This document shows positions 25,118-33,709 of a stretch of 64,000 nucleotides of DNA, piece after piece (within the stretch, counting starts at the first letter, position 1; every line of letters starts with the position of its first letter). Below the pieces are notes generated by a model, which saw only the letters and a list, made by a program, of their open reading frames with translations, searched no databases and was not told where the DNA came from. The translations under genes and the position numbers were made by a program. Where the stretch lies: contig JBOGNO010000007.1 in NCBI GenBank assembly GCA_050747245.1, positions 62,001-126,000 of the forward strand. Direction: 5' to 3'. The DNA is from JBOGNO01 sp050747245. GTDB taxonomy: Bacteria > Acidobacteriota > Terriglobia > Acidiferrales > UBA7541.

Positions 25118-26839
25118 CTACGATTTCGAGAGCAAGAAATTTCCGGCAACAAGTACATCAACCCCTGAGCAAAAATAACTGCGCACGGCATCGCGCGGTG
25201 TGACCACCAGAGGTTCTCCGAAAAGGTTGAAAGACGTATTTACGAGCACGGGCGCCGGTGAGCGGTCGCCGAAACTTTTAAGCAGCCTCCAGAAAAGCGG
25301 GTTGGAATCGCGGGCCACGACGTGGATCCGCAGGAGCCCCCCCGGCAGGGTGTGGTTATCAAACAATTCGCGGAATTCTGGCCGCACGCGTCCCATGGTA
25401 GCCATAAACAGCGCCGGATCGCCACATTCAAAGTAGCGCTCTCGATCTTCTTCTGGCACGGAGAGTGCGAACGGGCGAAAGGATTCGCGATGTTTCACAA
25501 AATCATTTAGGTTTTCCCGGACATAAGGTGCCCATGGGGAGGCCAGGAGACTGCGATTTCCCAAGGCGCGGGGGCCGAATTCAGCAGGCCCCTGATACCA
25601 TGCGACAATTTTCCCAGCTTCGAGGAATTTTAATGTTTCCTCAATTGTCCGCTCGTCGGAATCACACCAGCGGTATGCAGACTTGCAATTGTCGAGCACC
25701 TGTTTGATTTCTTCATTCGTGAAGCGCGGGCCGAGAAAGAGATGCTTGATAGGAGTACTGCGTGGGCGGCGCGAGTGTTCATGCCAGGCGAGCCAGGCGG
25801 CGCCGAGCGCTGTGCCTTCGTTTCCCGCGGCAGGCTGGACAAAAATTCTTTCGAAACCCGTGTTTCGCTCGAGTTCCGCGACCAACAAAGGATTCAGAAA
25901 CAGGCCACCGGCAAGGCACAGATATGTTTCGCGCGTTTCCAGGCGCAGGGCTTCGGCAAGTTCTGAAACTACCACGGCGCAGGCGCGTTGAACGCTGGCA
26001 GCAAGATTGGCGCGAACAGATTCCGCGAGCGGTTCGGGCGGAGGGGGGATTTTCAGGCGATCGTAAAAAGCCTTCGAAAACGCAAGGCGCCCCGCGAAAC
26101 CGCGGCGAAAGAAGCGAGAATTGAGGTGCGGATACGGTGATCCTCCGCGGCGAAGCAATTCGAGGAACACGGGCGCGTAAACCGGTTCGCCGGTGAGGCT
26201 GAGCCACTGTGTCTTGTGTTCGTCCTGCTGAGGGCGGAAGCCAAGGAGCTCTGTTACTTGAGAAAAAATCCAAGCGAGAGAATTTGGAAAGGGAATGTAC
26301 TTGCGGGGACGGAGGTGCGTTCCTGCACCAGTGGCGACCAGACCTGAGCGGCCATCACCCTGCTCATCCAAAGTAAGCACCAACGCTCGTTCGAAGGGCG
26401 AGGCAAAGAATGCGCTCGCAGCGTGGCAAAGATGATGGTCCAGTACGAGAACACGTCCGGTGGGATCTCCGGCCAGTTGTTCCAGGATTCGGAGATTATT
26501 CAACTCGCGGCCGAGCTCACCGATCGCTTTACTCTGATAGTAGCCGGTGGAAACCGGCGCGACAGGCGTTTGGCGGGCGCGCATCATGGCGCGGCGCGTC
26601 CAGGCGCGGAGCGGACGACTGGCGACGGCGATGATGGAGATGTCCTTCCACTGCGCACCCGCCTCTTCGAGGCAGAAGCGGATGGCTTCGCGCGGAATTC
26701 CCGCGACATTGCGCGAGCGCTGCATCTTGCCCTCTTCAATTGCGGCGAGAACGCCAGGTGGCCCGAGCAGCGCGGCCGAGGAATCGTGAGAAAAATCGGA
26801 AAGCCCCAGAATGAGTGGAGCGGCGAGAGTTGGGGTCAT
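25118..26839 (-). CDS. NodU/TobZ-type carbamoyltransferase (copy 1, divergent)
   Basis: 573 residues from the ATG at 26839; an in-frame TTG at 26866 is possible. The N-terminal Kae1/TsaD-like domain has the metal motif DHHLCHAAS (His135, His136, His139), and the C-terminal carbamoyl-transfer domain has EFGPRALGNRSLL and LVNTSFN. Family members form carbamoyl-adenylate from carbamoyl phosphate and ATP and transfer the carbamoyl group to a sugar or antibiotic hydroxyl. Where most relatives read E-(W/F)-KVMGLA, this copy reads HKTQWLSLTG, so it is the most divergent of the three in the window. It follows a flavin oxidoreductase gene by 70 bases. Confidence 0.88.
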   Translation of the reverse strand: MTPTLAAPLILGLSDFSHDSSAALLGPPGVLAAIEEGKMQRSRNVAGIPREAIRFCLEEAGAQWKDISIIAVASRPLRAWTRRAMMRARQTPVAPVSTGYYQSKAIGELGRELNNLRILEQLAGDPTGRVLVLDHHLCHAASAFFASPFERALVLTLDEQGDGRSGLVATGAGTHLRPRKYIPFPNSLAWIFSQVTELLGFRPQQDEHKTQWLSLTGEPVYAPVFLELLRRGGSPYPHLNSRFFRRGFAGRLAFSKAFYDRLKIPPPPEPLAESVRANLAASVQRACAVVVSELAEALRLETRETYLCLAGGLFLNPLLVAELERNTGFERIFVQPAAGNEGTALGAAWLAWHEHSRRPRSTPIKHLFLGPRFTNEEIKQVLDNCKSAYRWCDSDERTIEETLKFLEAGKIVAWYQGPAEFGPRALGNRSLLASPWAPYVRENLNDFVKHRESFRPFALSVPEEDRERYFECGDPALFMATMGRVRPEFRELFDNHTLPGGLLRIHVVARDSNPLFWRLLKSFGDRSPAPVLVNTSFNLFGEPLVVTPRDAVRSYFCSGVDVLVAGNFLLSKS

Positions 26840-26909
26840 GGCAGCTCGAAATTCAATGCGATCCAATCAAGCGAGGCTGCGCAGGATTGGCCGAGCCGCA
26901 AGGGATTCT

Positions 26910-28121
26910 TCAGGCGTTCGAACGGCCGAAAAGTCGGCCGCGAGTCAGAAGCCCGCGCAGACCAAGCAGGACCAATCGCGGCTGGCTCAGGCAGAGATGC
27001 CACAGTACCTTCAGTGCTTCATCGCGAGTGTACTCAGCGAGCGAGCGGCGTGCCGGGTCATTCAAGAGATCCACCAGGCGGCTGTAGTCGTTCTGCGTGA
27101 AATGATGCATAGCGCGGCGGAGCATGAGGTGTAGGTCGAGTTCACGGCGAAGGGAGCGCAGTTCGGAGTTGCTTCCGCCTTTTAAAATCGCCTGGGCGAC
27201 GCCCAGGGCCCCGCGAAAGCCGGTCACGATTCCGCCGACCGTGGTTACTTTCACCTGACCTGCAGCGTCTCCGACGAGAAACACGCGGCCTTTCCCAACC
27301 CGTTTTTCCACTGGCACCCAGCCCGTGTACGCGGGAATCTTTGCTCCCTGAAACGCGATGGGCCGAATTTCGCGTTTTTCAAGGAATCGCTCGAGATGAG
27401 TGCGCGCCTGGTGGCCAGATTCGCCGATGAGGCCCAGGGCGCCCCGCGTTGGAGAATCGGGGATGAGCCAATAAAAATACGGTGTATCGTCCGGCACGAA
27501 CCAGACGCGCACCGTGTCCGGCCTCATGTCTCTAGGAAGAGGCACGATCGCCTGGACGAGCGGCACGGTTTTCTGTCGCGGCCAGCCAGCGGATTCAGCC
27601 ACACGGCTGGATGCGCCATCACCACCGACAACCGTTCCGGCGCTAAGTTCTCTGGCCTCGGCAGTGGCGGCGTGCTCAAGTTCGATCGCGATTCCATCGC
27701 CCTCTGGGCGCAATCGGGAAAAACGGGAGCCGAGATGCAACTGCGCCCCCGAGTTCGAGGCGTCTTGAGCCAGCGTGCGAATCAAGGCAGCACGTTCGAT
27801 GATCAAATCAGGGCGAGAAAGTGCAACGGAGGCAGATCGGCCATCGGTAAAAAGCTCAAACTGGCGAATTTCATTGACGATCGAGGATTCGGCAGCAGGG
27901 CCAAGCAATTCGCGCATGCGACGCGTGACAATCAGCGTGCGTTCCTCGGGCTCAAGTCTTTCGTTCTGCTCAAGAATCTCTACTCGGCGCCCCGATTTCG
28001 CCAGGAGACTCGCAGTAAACAGTCCTGCTGCAGAGGTGCCAACGACCGCGATGGGCTCATTCTGAGCACCGCCGCGATTTTCGCCGCGTTCCCCTCCGCT
28101 GCGGGAAATTTCGAAAGCCAT
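26910..28121 (-). CDS. FAD-dependent oxidoreductase (geranylgeranyl reductase/halogenase-like)
   Basis: 403 residues from the ATG at 28121; in-frame ATGs at 28148, 28172 and 28247 are also possible and no strong ribosome-binding site decides. The FAD fold is clear: VVGTSAAGLFTASLLA near the start, a middle VVGGDGASSRVAE, and VFLVGDAAGQVKVTTVGG near residue 285. The C-terminal part resembles geranylgeranyl-reductase-like proteins that saturate isoprenoid lipids. Being co-directional with a carbamoyltransferase and downstream of the lipid-carrier glycosyltransferase, it may modify a polyprenyl carrier or glycolipid; this is inference. Confidence 0.82.
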   Translation of the reverse strand: MAFEISRSGGERGENRGGAQNEPIAVVGTSAAGLFTASLLAKSGRRVEILEQNERLEPEERTLIVTRRMRELLGPAAESSIVNEIRQFELFTDGRSASVALSRPDLIIERAALIRTLAQDASNSGAQLHLGSRFSRLRPEGDGIAIELEHAATAEARELSAGTVVGGDGASSRVAESAGWPRQKTVPLVQAIVPLPRDMRPDTVRVWFVPDDTPYFYWLIPDSPTRGALGLIGESGHQARTHLERFLEKREIRPIAFQGAKIPAYTGWVPVEKRVGKGRVFLVGDAAGQVKVTTVGGIVTGFRGALGVAQAILKGGSNSELRSLRRELDLHLMLRRAMHHFTQNDYSRLVDLLNDPARRSLAEYTRDEALKVLWHLCLSQPRLVLLGLRGLLTRGRLFGRSNA

Positions 28122-28266
28122 GTTTGTCTGTGGTTCTAGTGTCGGCATGCGCGTGTTACGGGGTCTTGCCATTCCCGAAGCCGGAGAATTCTGGCGCCGA
28201 CCACCCCAGGCACTCGATTGCCAAGCGCCGCTTATCCTACATTCCAAGCGGAAGAGGCAACGCGGA

Positions 28267-28294
28267 AGTATAGCTTACTCCGAAGATAGAGCAA
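28267..28294 (-). promoter_or_regulatory. Candidate sigma70 promoter before the oxidoreductase gene
   Basis: On the minus strand TTGCTC (28294-28289) and TATACT (28272-28267) are 16 bases apart; the -10 matches five of six positions, the -35 only three. It would start a transcript near 28260 covering the oxidoreductase, carbamoyltransferase 1, zinc-ribbon and DUF218 genes. Confidence 0.35.
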
Positions 28295-28339
28295 GAGAAT
28301 CCAGTGCTAAAGCATGAGGCCAATGTGCGTGGGGATGTT

Positions 28340-29413
28340 TCAGAATGAACCGGAGACCGGATCTGTGGCGCGCTCTTCGATTCTTTTCTGATGTTCGAAC
28401 GGCGCGTTTTCGAGGAAATAGACCGCGAGCAGCACCGCGAGAAGAATTCCACCGACGATTGTCAAAGTTTGCGAGGGAGTGGCGAATTGCACGAGCAGGC
28501 CTAGAACACCAAAACAAACTCCGAGAGCATACATGACGAGAACTGCTCCCCTTGTTCCCAACCCAAGATTTGCGAGCCGGTGTGCAGCGTGATCCTTTCC
28601 AGGCGAGGTGAAAGGAATCAAGCCTCGGCGGCTGCGCGAGATGGAGACGAGCGTGGTGTCGAACAATGCCGCACCCAGAATCAATAGCGGCACGAGCCAA
28701 TGAATTGCGCCACGGGAGTTCTCCGGACGAATCTTCAGGCCAAGAGTTGCCATTAAGAACCCCAAGAACATGGCCCCAGAATCGCCCATGAAAATCTTGG
28801 CAGGCGTAAAATTCCAGCGCAGAAAACCCAGAGCCGCTCCGAAAGTTGCCGCAGCGAGCGTTCGCACGAGAATCTGGCCGTTCAAGCCGGCATCAATCGT
28901 GAAGAAAGCGGCGGCGATCGCGGCAACTCCGGCGCACAGGCCATCCATGTGGTCCAGGATGCTGAAAGAAGCCGTGATTCCGACCACCCAGAGGATGGTC
29001 AGACACCCGTCCAGAAAAATCCCGGTCGCTCCGTGGACGAATGATGTGAACAACTGCGCGCGAATACCGGAAAAAATCAGAAATAACGCCGCCAGAGGCA
29101 TGCCGATGAAGAGCTTTACTTGATGGTGTAAGAGCTTGCCATCATCGAGAAACCCAACAATAGCAAGCATGGTTGCGCCAGCGAGAATTCCGACCATTTG
29201 CGCGCGAGAAGGAGCCTGGACGGCGATCATGGCTGCCAGTACAAATCCGAAATAGATTGCCAAACCTCCCAGCAGCGGCACTGGAGCGCCATGCACTTTG
29301 CGAGGTCCCGGCCGATCCAACATTCCCAAGTGCAATGCCAGTTGGCGCACCGGGATAGTCATCCCCAGCGAAGCAAGCAGTGCAATCGAGAAGGCAATGA
29401 GCACAGAAATCAA
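28340..29413 (-). CDS. WecA/MraY-family polyprenyl-phosphate sugar-1-phosphate transferase
   Basis: 357 residues from a TTG preceded by GGAG. It has about ten membrane helices. Family motifs: FLDDGK (Asp90, Asp91), HMDGL (Asp157), FMGDSGAMFLGF (Asp211) and KDHAAHRL in the last cytosolic loop. These enzymes attach GlcNAc-1-phosphate or a related sugar phosphate to undecaprenyl phosphate, starting a lipid-linked glycan at the inner membrane. The usual Asn residues before the DG motif are replaced (DHMDG), a deviation worth noting. As the only such gene in the window it is the likely initiating transferase of the polysaccharide locus. Confidence 0.87.
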   Translation of the reverse strand: MISVLIAFSIALLASLGMTIPVRQLALHLGMLDRPGPRKVHGAPVPLLGGLAIYFGFVLAAMIAVQAPSRAQMVGILAGATMLAIVGFLDDGKLLHHQVKLFIGMPLAALFLIFSGIRAQLFTSFVHGATGIFLDGCLTILWVVGITASFSILDHMDGLCAGVAAIAAAFFTIDAGLNGQILVRTLAAATFGAALGFLRWNFTPAKIFMGDSGAMFLGFLMATLGLKIRPENSRGAIHWLVPLLILGAALFDTTLVSISRSRRGLIPFTSPGKDHAAHRLANLGLGTRGAVLVMYALGVCFGVLGLLVQFATPSQTLTIVGGILLAVLLAVYFLENAPFEHQKRIEERATDPVSGSF

Positions 29414-29431
29414 TTCGGCTCCGTTTCAGCC

Positions 29432-30445
29432 TTAACGCGCCGTGAGCATGTGGTCAAGGATTCCCTCAACGTGGTCGCGACTCTTGGTGGCGAAATACCA
29501 GTCCATGGTGCGCCGCAGGCCTTCGCGGAATGGCACCTTGGGCTCCCATCCAATAAGTTGTTTTGCCAGAGCATTGTCCGCCACACGGTTTGCGGGACCC
29601 GTGGGCATGTCGGGGCGGAATTTGATCTCGGCTTTGCGGCCAGCAAACTCGAGGACCATGTGAACTGCATCAATAACGCGGATGCGCTCCATCGTGCCGA
29701 GATTTACGGCCGTGCCGTCATCAATTTTCTCTCCCGCGAGGATGGTCCCCTCAACAATATCGTCCACATAGGTCCAGTTGCGGATTTGCGTGCCGTCGCC
29801 CCAAACTTCAAAGGGATCCTGTCCCACAAAGGCGCGGGCGATCATCGCAATCACTGCATGATTTTCCACCCCGCGCGGGCCGTACACCGTGAAATACCGG
29901 CAGGAAGCAGCGCCCAGACCGAACTCGCGATGATAAGCTTGCAGAGTCAATTCAGCCATGAGTTTTGCCCAGCCGTACATGTTGTCAGCGTCGTGGGGCG
30001 GCTTGACGTCTTCCTCGCGAAGATAGATTTCTTTGCTTGTGTCCGTCTGGAGGTAATTCGGATACACACAGCCAGAGGATGCGTACACCACTTTTTCGAC
30101 ACCGGCCTTTACTGCTTCCCAGAAAATGAGGCCGTCAAGGAAGAGATTGGAGGCTGGCCCGGCCTGATGCAAATCCACATATCCGCGCCCGCCATGATCC
30201 GCGGCAAGATGGAAGACAGTATTGATGCCCTTCATCGCCACGCGTGCGACGCCCGGTTCGCGCAGGTCCGCTTCGATGAAAGTTACCCGGCCGCTGACTA
30301 GGTGCTCCTGCAGATTCTCAAGTCTTCCGCTAGTTAAATCGTCCAACACGCGCACATCGGCACCGCGGGCGACAAGGGCATCCACAAGCGTCGAGCCGAT
30401 GAACGAACATCCCCCTGTGACCAGAACTCTTTTGTGTTGCCAGAT
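29432..30445 (-). CDS. NAD-dependent sugar epimerase/dehydratase; apparent AUC start
   Basis: 337 residues if started at the ATC at 30445. It is an extended SDR with VTGGCSFIGS near residue 8, the active site YGWAK, and HLAADHGGRGYVDLHQ, all typical of nucleotide-sugar epimerases. No in-frame ATG, GTG or TTG lies near the expected N-terminus. An AAGGGAGG sits about five bases before the ATC, and starting there gives IWQHKRVLVTGG, the normal family beginning. The alternative ATG at 30601 would add 52 unrelated residues and overlap the preceding glycosyltransferase by 86 bases. The gene lies 18 bases before the WecA-like gene. The exact sugar substrate is unknown. Confidence 0.82.
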   Translation of the reverse strand: MWQHKRVLVTGGCSFIGSTLVDALVARGADVRVLDDLTSGRLENLQEHLVSGRVTFIEADLREPGVARVAMKGINTVFHLAADHGGRGYVDLHQAGPASNLFLDGLIFWEAVKAGVEKVVYASSGCVYPNYLQTDTSKEIYLREEDVKPPHDADNMYGWAKLMAELTLQAYHREFGLGAASCRYFTVYGPRGVENHAVIAMIARAFVGQDPFEVWGDGTQIRNWTYVDDIVEGTILAGEKIDDGTAVNLGTMERIRVIDAVHMVLEFAGRKAEIKFRPDMPTGPANRVADNALAKQLIGWEPKVPFREGLRRTMDWYFATKSRDHVEGILDHMLTAR

Positions 30446-30515
30446 AGCCCCCTCCCTTACCGCATTAGATTTTTGGTTTGCAACATATCGTCCGCGTAAC
30501 GCCGCAGCATTTTTC

Positions 30516-31781
30516 TCAAATTCTGGTTCGCCCCGCAGGCGCCGGCCGCGCCACTTCCGCTGAAGCGGCCCGCACATCTGGGCGCAGTTCCGCCCATGCA
30601 TGTTCGACGGTTTCGACGAAGAGCCTCATTTGGATCTCAGGCTCAAATTCGCGCGCCGCTTCGCGGGCGCGTCGGCCCATTTCCGCCAGCCGGCCGGGAT
30701 CGCGCGCGAGCTCCCGAATCGCCCCGGCGACCTCCGACGGGTTCTCCGGATTGGCGATAATCCCGCAGCCGGCCCGGCGCACAATCTGCGCAACATCGCT
30801 ACCCTCGGGAGCCACAGCCAGCACCGGTCGCCCAGCAGCAAGGATCGGATAGAGCTTGCTGGGAACTACCACGCCCTCAAGTCCTGGCCGAATAGTTATG
30901 ACATGCACATCGGCTGCGGCCAGAACCAAGGGCACTTCATTCACAGGTCGATAGGGTAGAAATCGAACCGCTGAGCATCCCGCGGCCATGGATTCCACAC
31001 GCTCCTTCTGCGCGCCTTCGCCAATGAAAATCAAGCCGATGCCGGTACCCTGGACCTCACGCGCCGCCCGAACCAAGGTTTCCCAGGCGCCATAAAACCC
31101 GATGTTCCCTGCGTGCAGCGCCACAAAACGAAAGTCTCCGCGAATCTCGCCAATCACCGGATGGATTTCCGGCGGAATCTCGAGGGCGATGGGCGGGCCG
31201 TCGCGGACGACGGCGATCCGGCAAGGATCTACGCCCTTGGCTGCGATCCGATCGCGCATGTCTTCACCCAGGACGATGATGCGACTTGCCTTGCCGAGCG
31301 CCCAGCGATGTAGTCTTTCCCACAATGAAGAAATCCATGGCGACCGCAAAATCTCTCCGCCGACGGCCATGTCGGGATACAAGTCGCGGATATTGTAAAC
31401 AAGCGGCAATCCGCGAAGGCGTGCCACCAGGGCGGCTGCGATTCCTGCAAAAGGCGGATCGGTCATGGAAAGAATGAGATCGGCGCGAAGCACCAGCGCA
31501 GCCGGCACGGCGCAGGCAAGGTAAGAAAGATAATTACAGAGGCGGCCCGCCATGCCGCGGCGCGAAAAAGCAGACGAGCCGACGCGGCAGATTCGGATCT
31601 TTCCCTGTTGCTCGGAGTGAAATAGATAACGCGCAGGGCGTTCCGCTGGATCGTAGGAGGGGCGACCGGCGAGAACGACAACGTCGTGCCACTCGGACAG
31701 CGCTTCGGCGACGACGCGCGCCATGCCGGCCGTGGCGGATGTGTCCGGCGGATAGTATTCGTTAAAAAGCAGAATGCGCAA
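30516..31781 (-). CDS. Glycosyltransferase family 4 (WbuB-like)
   Basis: 421 residues from a TTG preceded by GGGGA. The N-terminal Rossmann domain starts RILLFNEYYPPDTSATA and the nucleotide-sugar domain carries LHAGNIGFYGAWE and LEGVVVPSKLYPILAAGRPVLA, a pattern seen in WbuB-type GT4 enzymes (L-fucosamine/GlcNAc-type transferases of O-antigen loci). It should act at the cytosolic face of the membrane on a lipid-linked glycan. It lies between carbamoyltransferase 2 and the epimerase; all are co-directional. Donor sugar is not determinable. Confidence 0.88.
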   Translation of the reverse strand: MRILLFNEYYPPDTSATAGMARVVAEALSEWHDVVVLAGRPSYDPAERPARYLFHSEQQGKIRICRVGSSAFSRRGMAGRLCNYLSYLACAVPAALVLRADLILSMTDPPFAGIAAALVARLRGLPLVYNIRDLYPDMAVGGEILRSPWISSLWERLHRWALGKASRIIVLGEDMRDRIAAKGVDPCRIAVVRDGPPIALEIPPEIHPVIGEIRGDFRFVALHAGNIGFYGAWETLVRAAREVQGTGIGLIFIGEGAQKERVESMAAGCSAVRFLPYRPVNEVPLVLAAADVHVITIRPGLEGVVVPSKLYPILAAGRPVLAVAPEGSDVAQIVRRAGCGIIANPENPSEVAGAIRELARDPGRLAEMGRRAREAAREFEPEIQMRLFVETVEHAWAELRPDVRAASAEVARPAPAGRTRI

Positions 31782-31868
31782 GCCGAGTCCCCAAGTTTTC
31801 TCGCAGCGCTCGCCGGAGTTCTCGCGGCCCGCGGAGTGGGAGGCGGGCCGCTCGTTCCCTCGGCGGAT

Positions 31869-33662
31869 TCATTTCTGGCGACTTCCGATTGCTTCTGCGG
31901 TCTCTACTCCTGAATCCGCGAAGCATTTTCTTTCCAAAAGATAATCGCCCATCACCAGAACATCCATTCGTGTCTTCAAGAAACAATCGAGAGCCTCCTG
32001 CGGAGAGCAGACGATTGGCTCGTTATCGTTGAACGAGGTGTTCACGAGCATTGGCACGCCAGTGAGATTAGCAAACTCACGCAATAGTCGCCAATAGCGA
32101 GGGTTGGCCTGACGGTTAACGCTTTGGAGTCGCGCCGTGCCATCCACGTGGGTAGGCGCAGGGACGACGGCGCGCTTCTCTGAACGCACTGGAAATGCGA
32201 ACGTCATGAACGGGGACGGGTTCGACCTCTCGAAATATTCGGCGGCGGACTCCTCGAGAATCGAGGGCGCAAACGGGCGAAAATTTTCACGATGCTTGAT
32301 CCGTTCGTTCAATACTTCTTTCATATGCGAGCGGCGCGGGTCCGCAAGGATGCTGCGATTGCCCAGAGCCCGTGGGCCCCATTCCGCGCGGCCTTGATAC
32401 CATCCCACGATTCTTCCCAGCGCGATGTGCTGTGCTGCGGCGCGCAGGAGCGGCTCTTCAGCCGTTTCCTGGACTGCGAAATCCGCACCGATTCCTGCGG
32501 CGTTGTCGATGACGCGACGAATTTCCTTAGCTGAGTACTCGGGGCCCCAGTAAGCATGTTCCATCACGAAAGAGCGGGGACGCCCCAGGATTTCATTCGC
32601 GACAGCGAATGCGGCGCCGACAGAGAGACCTGCATCACCGGCGGCGGGCTGGACGAAAACGTTTTCGAAGGGCGTGTGGTCAAATATTTTCCCATTTGCG
32701 AGGCAGTTGAATGCCACCCCACCAGCCAGGCACAGGTTTTTCTGTCGCGTCCTGCGATGAAGATCATTCAGAAGTGCGAAGAGCACTTCTTCGAGCGCGG
32801 CCTGCATGGTGGCGGCGATATCACGATGCCGCGCTTCGAGCGGCTCTTCGGCGCGACGAGCGTGCCCCAGGCGCTGCTCGAGGTGAGCGGAGAAAAGTTT
32901 GCCGAGAACGGGCGTCTGATCCGCCTCCCGCCACGTCATATCCGGGCCCTGCCGATGGTGCGAAAAGTATTCGAGGCCGAGACGGAACGACATCGGACCA
33001 TCCGCATGAACGATTCGCCGGAATTCCTCGAGCATGGCTGGCACGCCGAATGCCGCGAGACCCATGACCTTGAATTCTTCGCCGAATTTCCAGAAGCCGA
33101 GGTACTGCGTCAGCGCCGTGTAGTACATGCCGAGCGAATGGGGGAAGGCGATGGATCCGCCAATGCTCATCCGATTGTTCTCCCCTAGAGCCCACATCAT
33201 GCTTGCGAAATCGCCCAGACCGTCGGCGGAAAGTACAGCCGCTGTTTCAAATGGGGATACGAAGAACGTACTGGCCAGGTGGGCGCGATGGTGCTCGATG
33301 CGATGAAATTGCGCCCGGATTTTTTCAGGGTCCGCATCGAATGCGGCGGCCATATCCTCCTTGATTCCGGAAAAGCGCGCCAGAGCGCGGGCGCGCTCGA
33401 TTGCAAAGTTGGGCATGCGCAGGGCGTAACGCAACTTTGTCGCCCAGCGCGCCCACGGATCCCGCGGGATGGCAATGTGGTCGAGTTCAGTGATGCGCGC
33501 GCCTGCGGCTTGCAGGCAGTAACGGATGGCCTGCACTGGAAAACCGGCTGCATACTTCACACGGTTGAATCGCTCTTCTTCCACGGCAGCCACCAGCTTG
33601 CCGTCCACCACAATTGCCGCCGAAGCATTGGCGTGGTACGCGTTAATGCCAAGGATTATCAT
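31869..33662 (-). CDS. NodU/TobZ-type carbamoyltransferase (copy 2)
   Basis: 597 residues from an ATG. It opens ILGINAYHANASAAIV, has the metal motif EHHRAHLAS (His124, His125, His128), an FKVMGLAAFG segment, and the C-terminal EWGPRALGNRSILADPR and LVNTSFN motifs, so both halves look catalytically intact. It is expected to O-carbamoylate a sugar of the locus product. It follows asnB-like gene 1 by 47 bases, and a GT4 gene follows it by 87 bases. Confidence 0.92.
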   Translation of the reverse strand: MIILGINAYHANASAAIVVDGKLVAAVEEERFNRVKYAAGFPVQAIRYCLQAAGARITELDHIAIPRDPWARWATKLRYALRMPNFAIERARALARFSGIKEDMAAAFDADPEKIRAQFHRIEHHRAHLASTFFVSPFETAAVLSADGLGDFASMMWALGENNRMSIGGSIAFPHSLGMYYTALTQYLGFWKFGEEFKVMGLAAFGVPAMLEEFRRIVHADGPMSFRLGLEYFSHHRQGPDMTWREADQTPVLGKLFSAHLEQRLGHARRAEEPLEARHRDIAATMQAALEEVLFALLNDLHRRTRQKNLCLAGGVAFNCLANGKIFDHTPFENVFVQPAAGDAGLSVGAAFAVANEILGRPRSFVMEHAYWGPEYSAKEIRRVIDNAAGIGADFAVQETAEEPLLRAAAQHIALGRIVGWYQGRAEWGPRALGNRSILADPRRSHMKEVLNERIKHRENFRPFAPSILEESAAEYFERSNPSPFMTFAFPVRSEKRAVVPAPTHVDGTARLQSVNRQANPRYWRLLREFANLTGVPMLVNTSFNDNEPIVCSPQEALDCFLKTRMDVLVMGDYLLERKCFADSGVETAEAIGSRQK

Positions 33663-33709
33663 TCGTCAAGCCACCGAATCCTCTCAACCTCGCTCTCTTG
33701 CAAATTCTT

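Noticed and set aside
29198..30301. 367-residue plus-strand frame
   Set aside because: Antisense to the WecA-like and epimerase genes, whose family motifs are unmistakable on the minus strand; the plus-strand protein has none.
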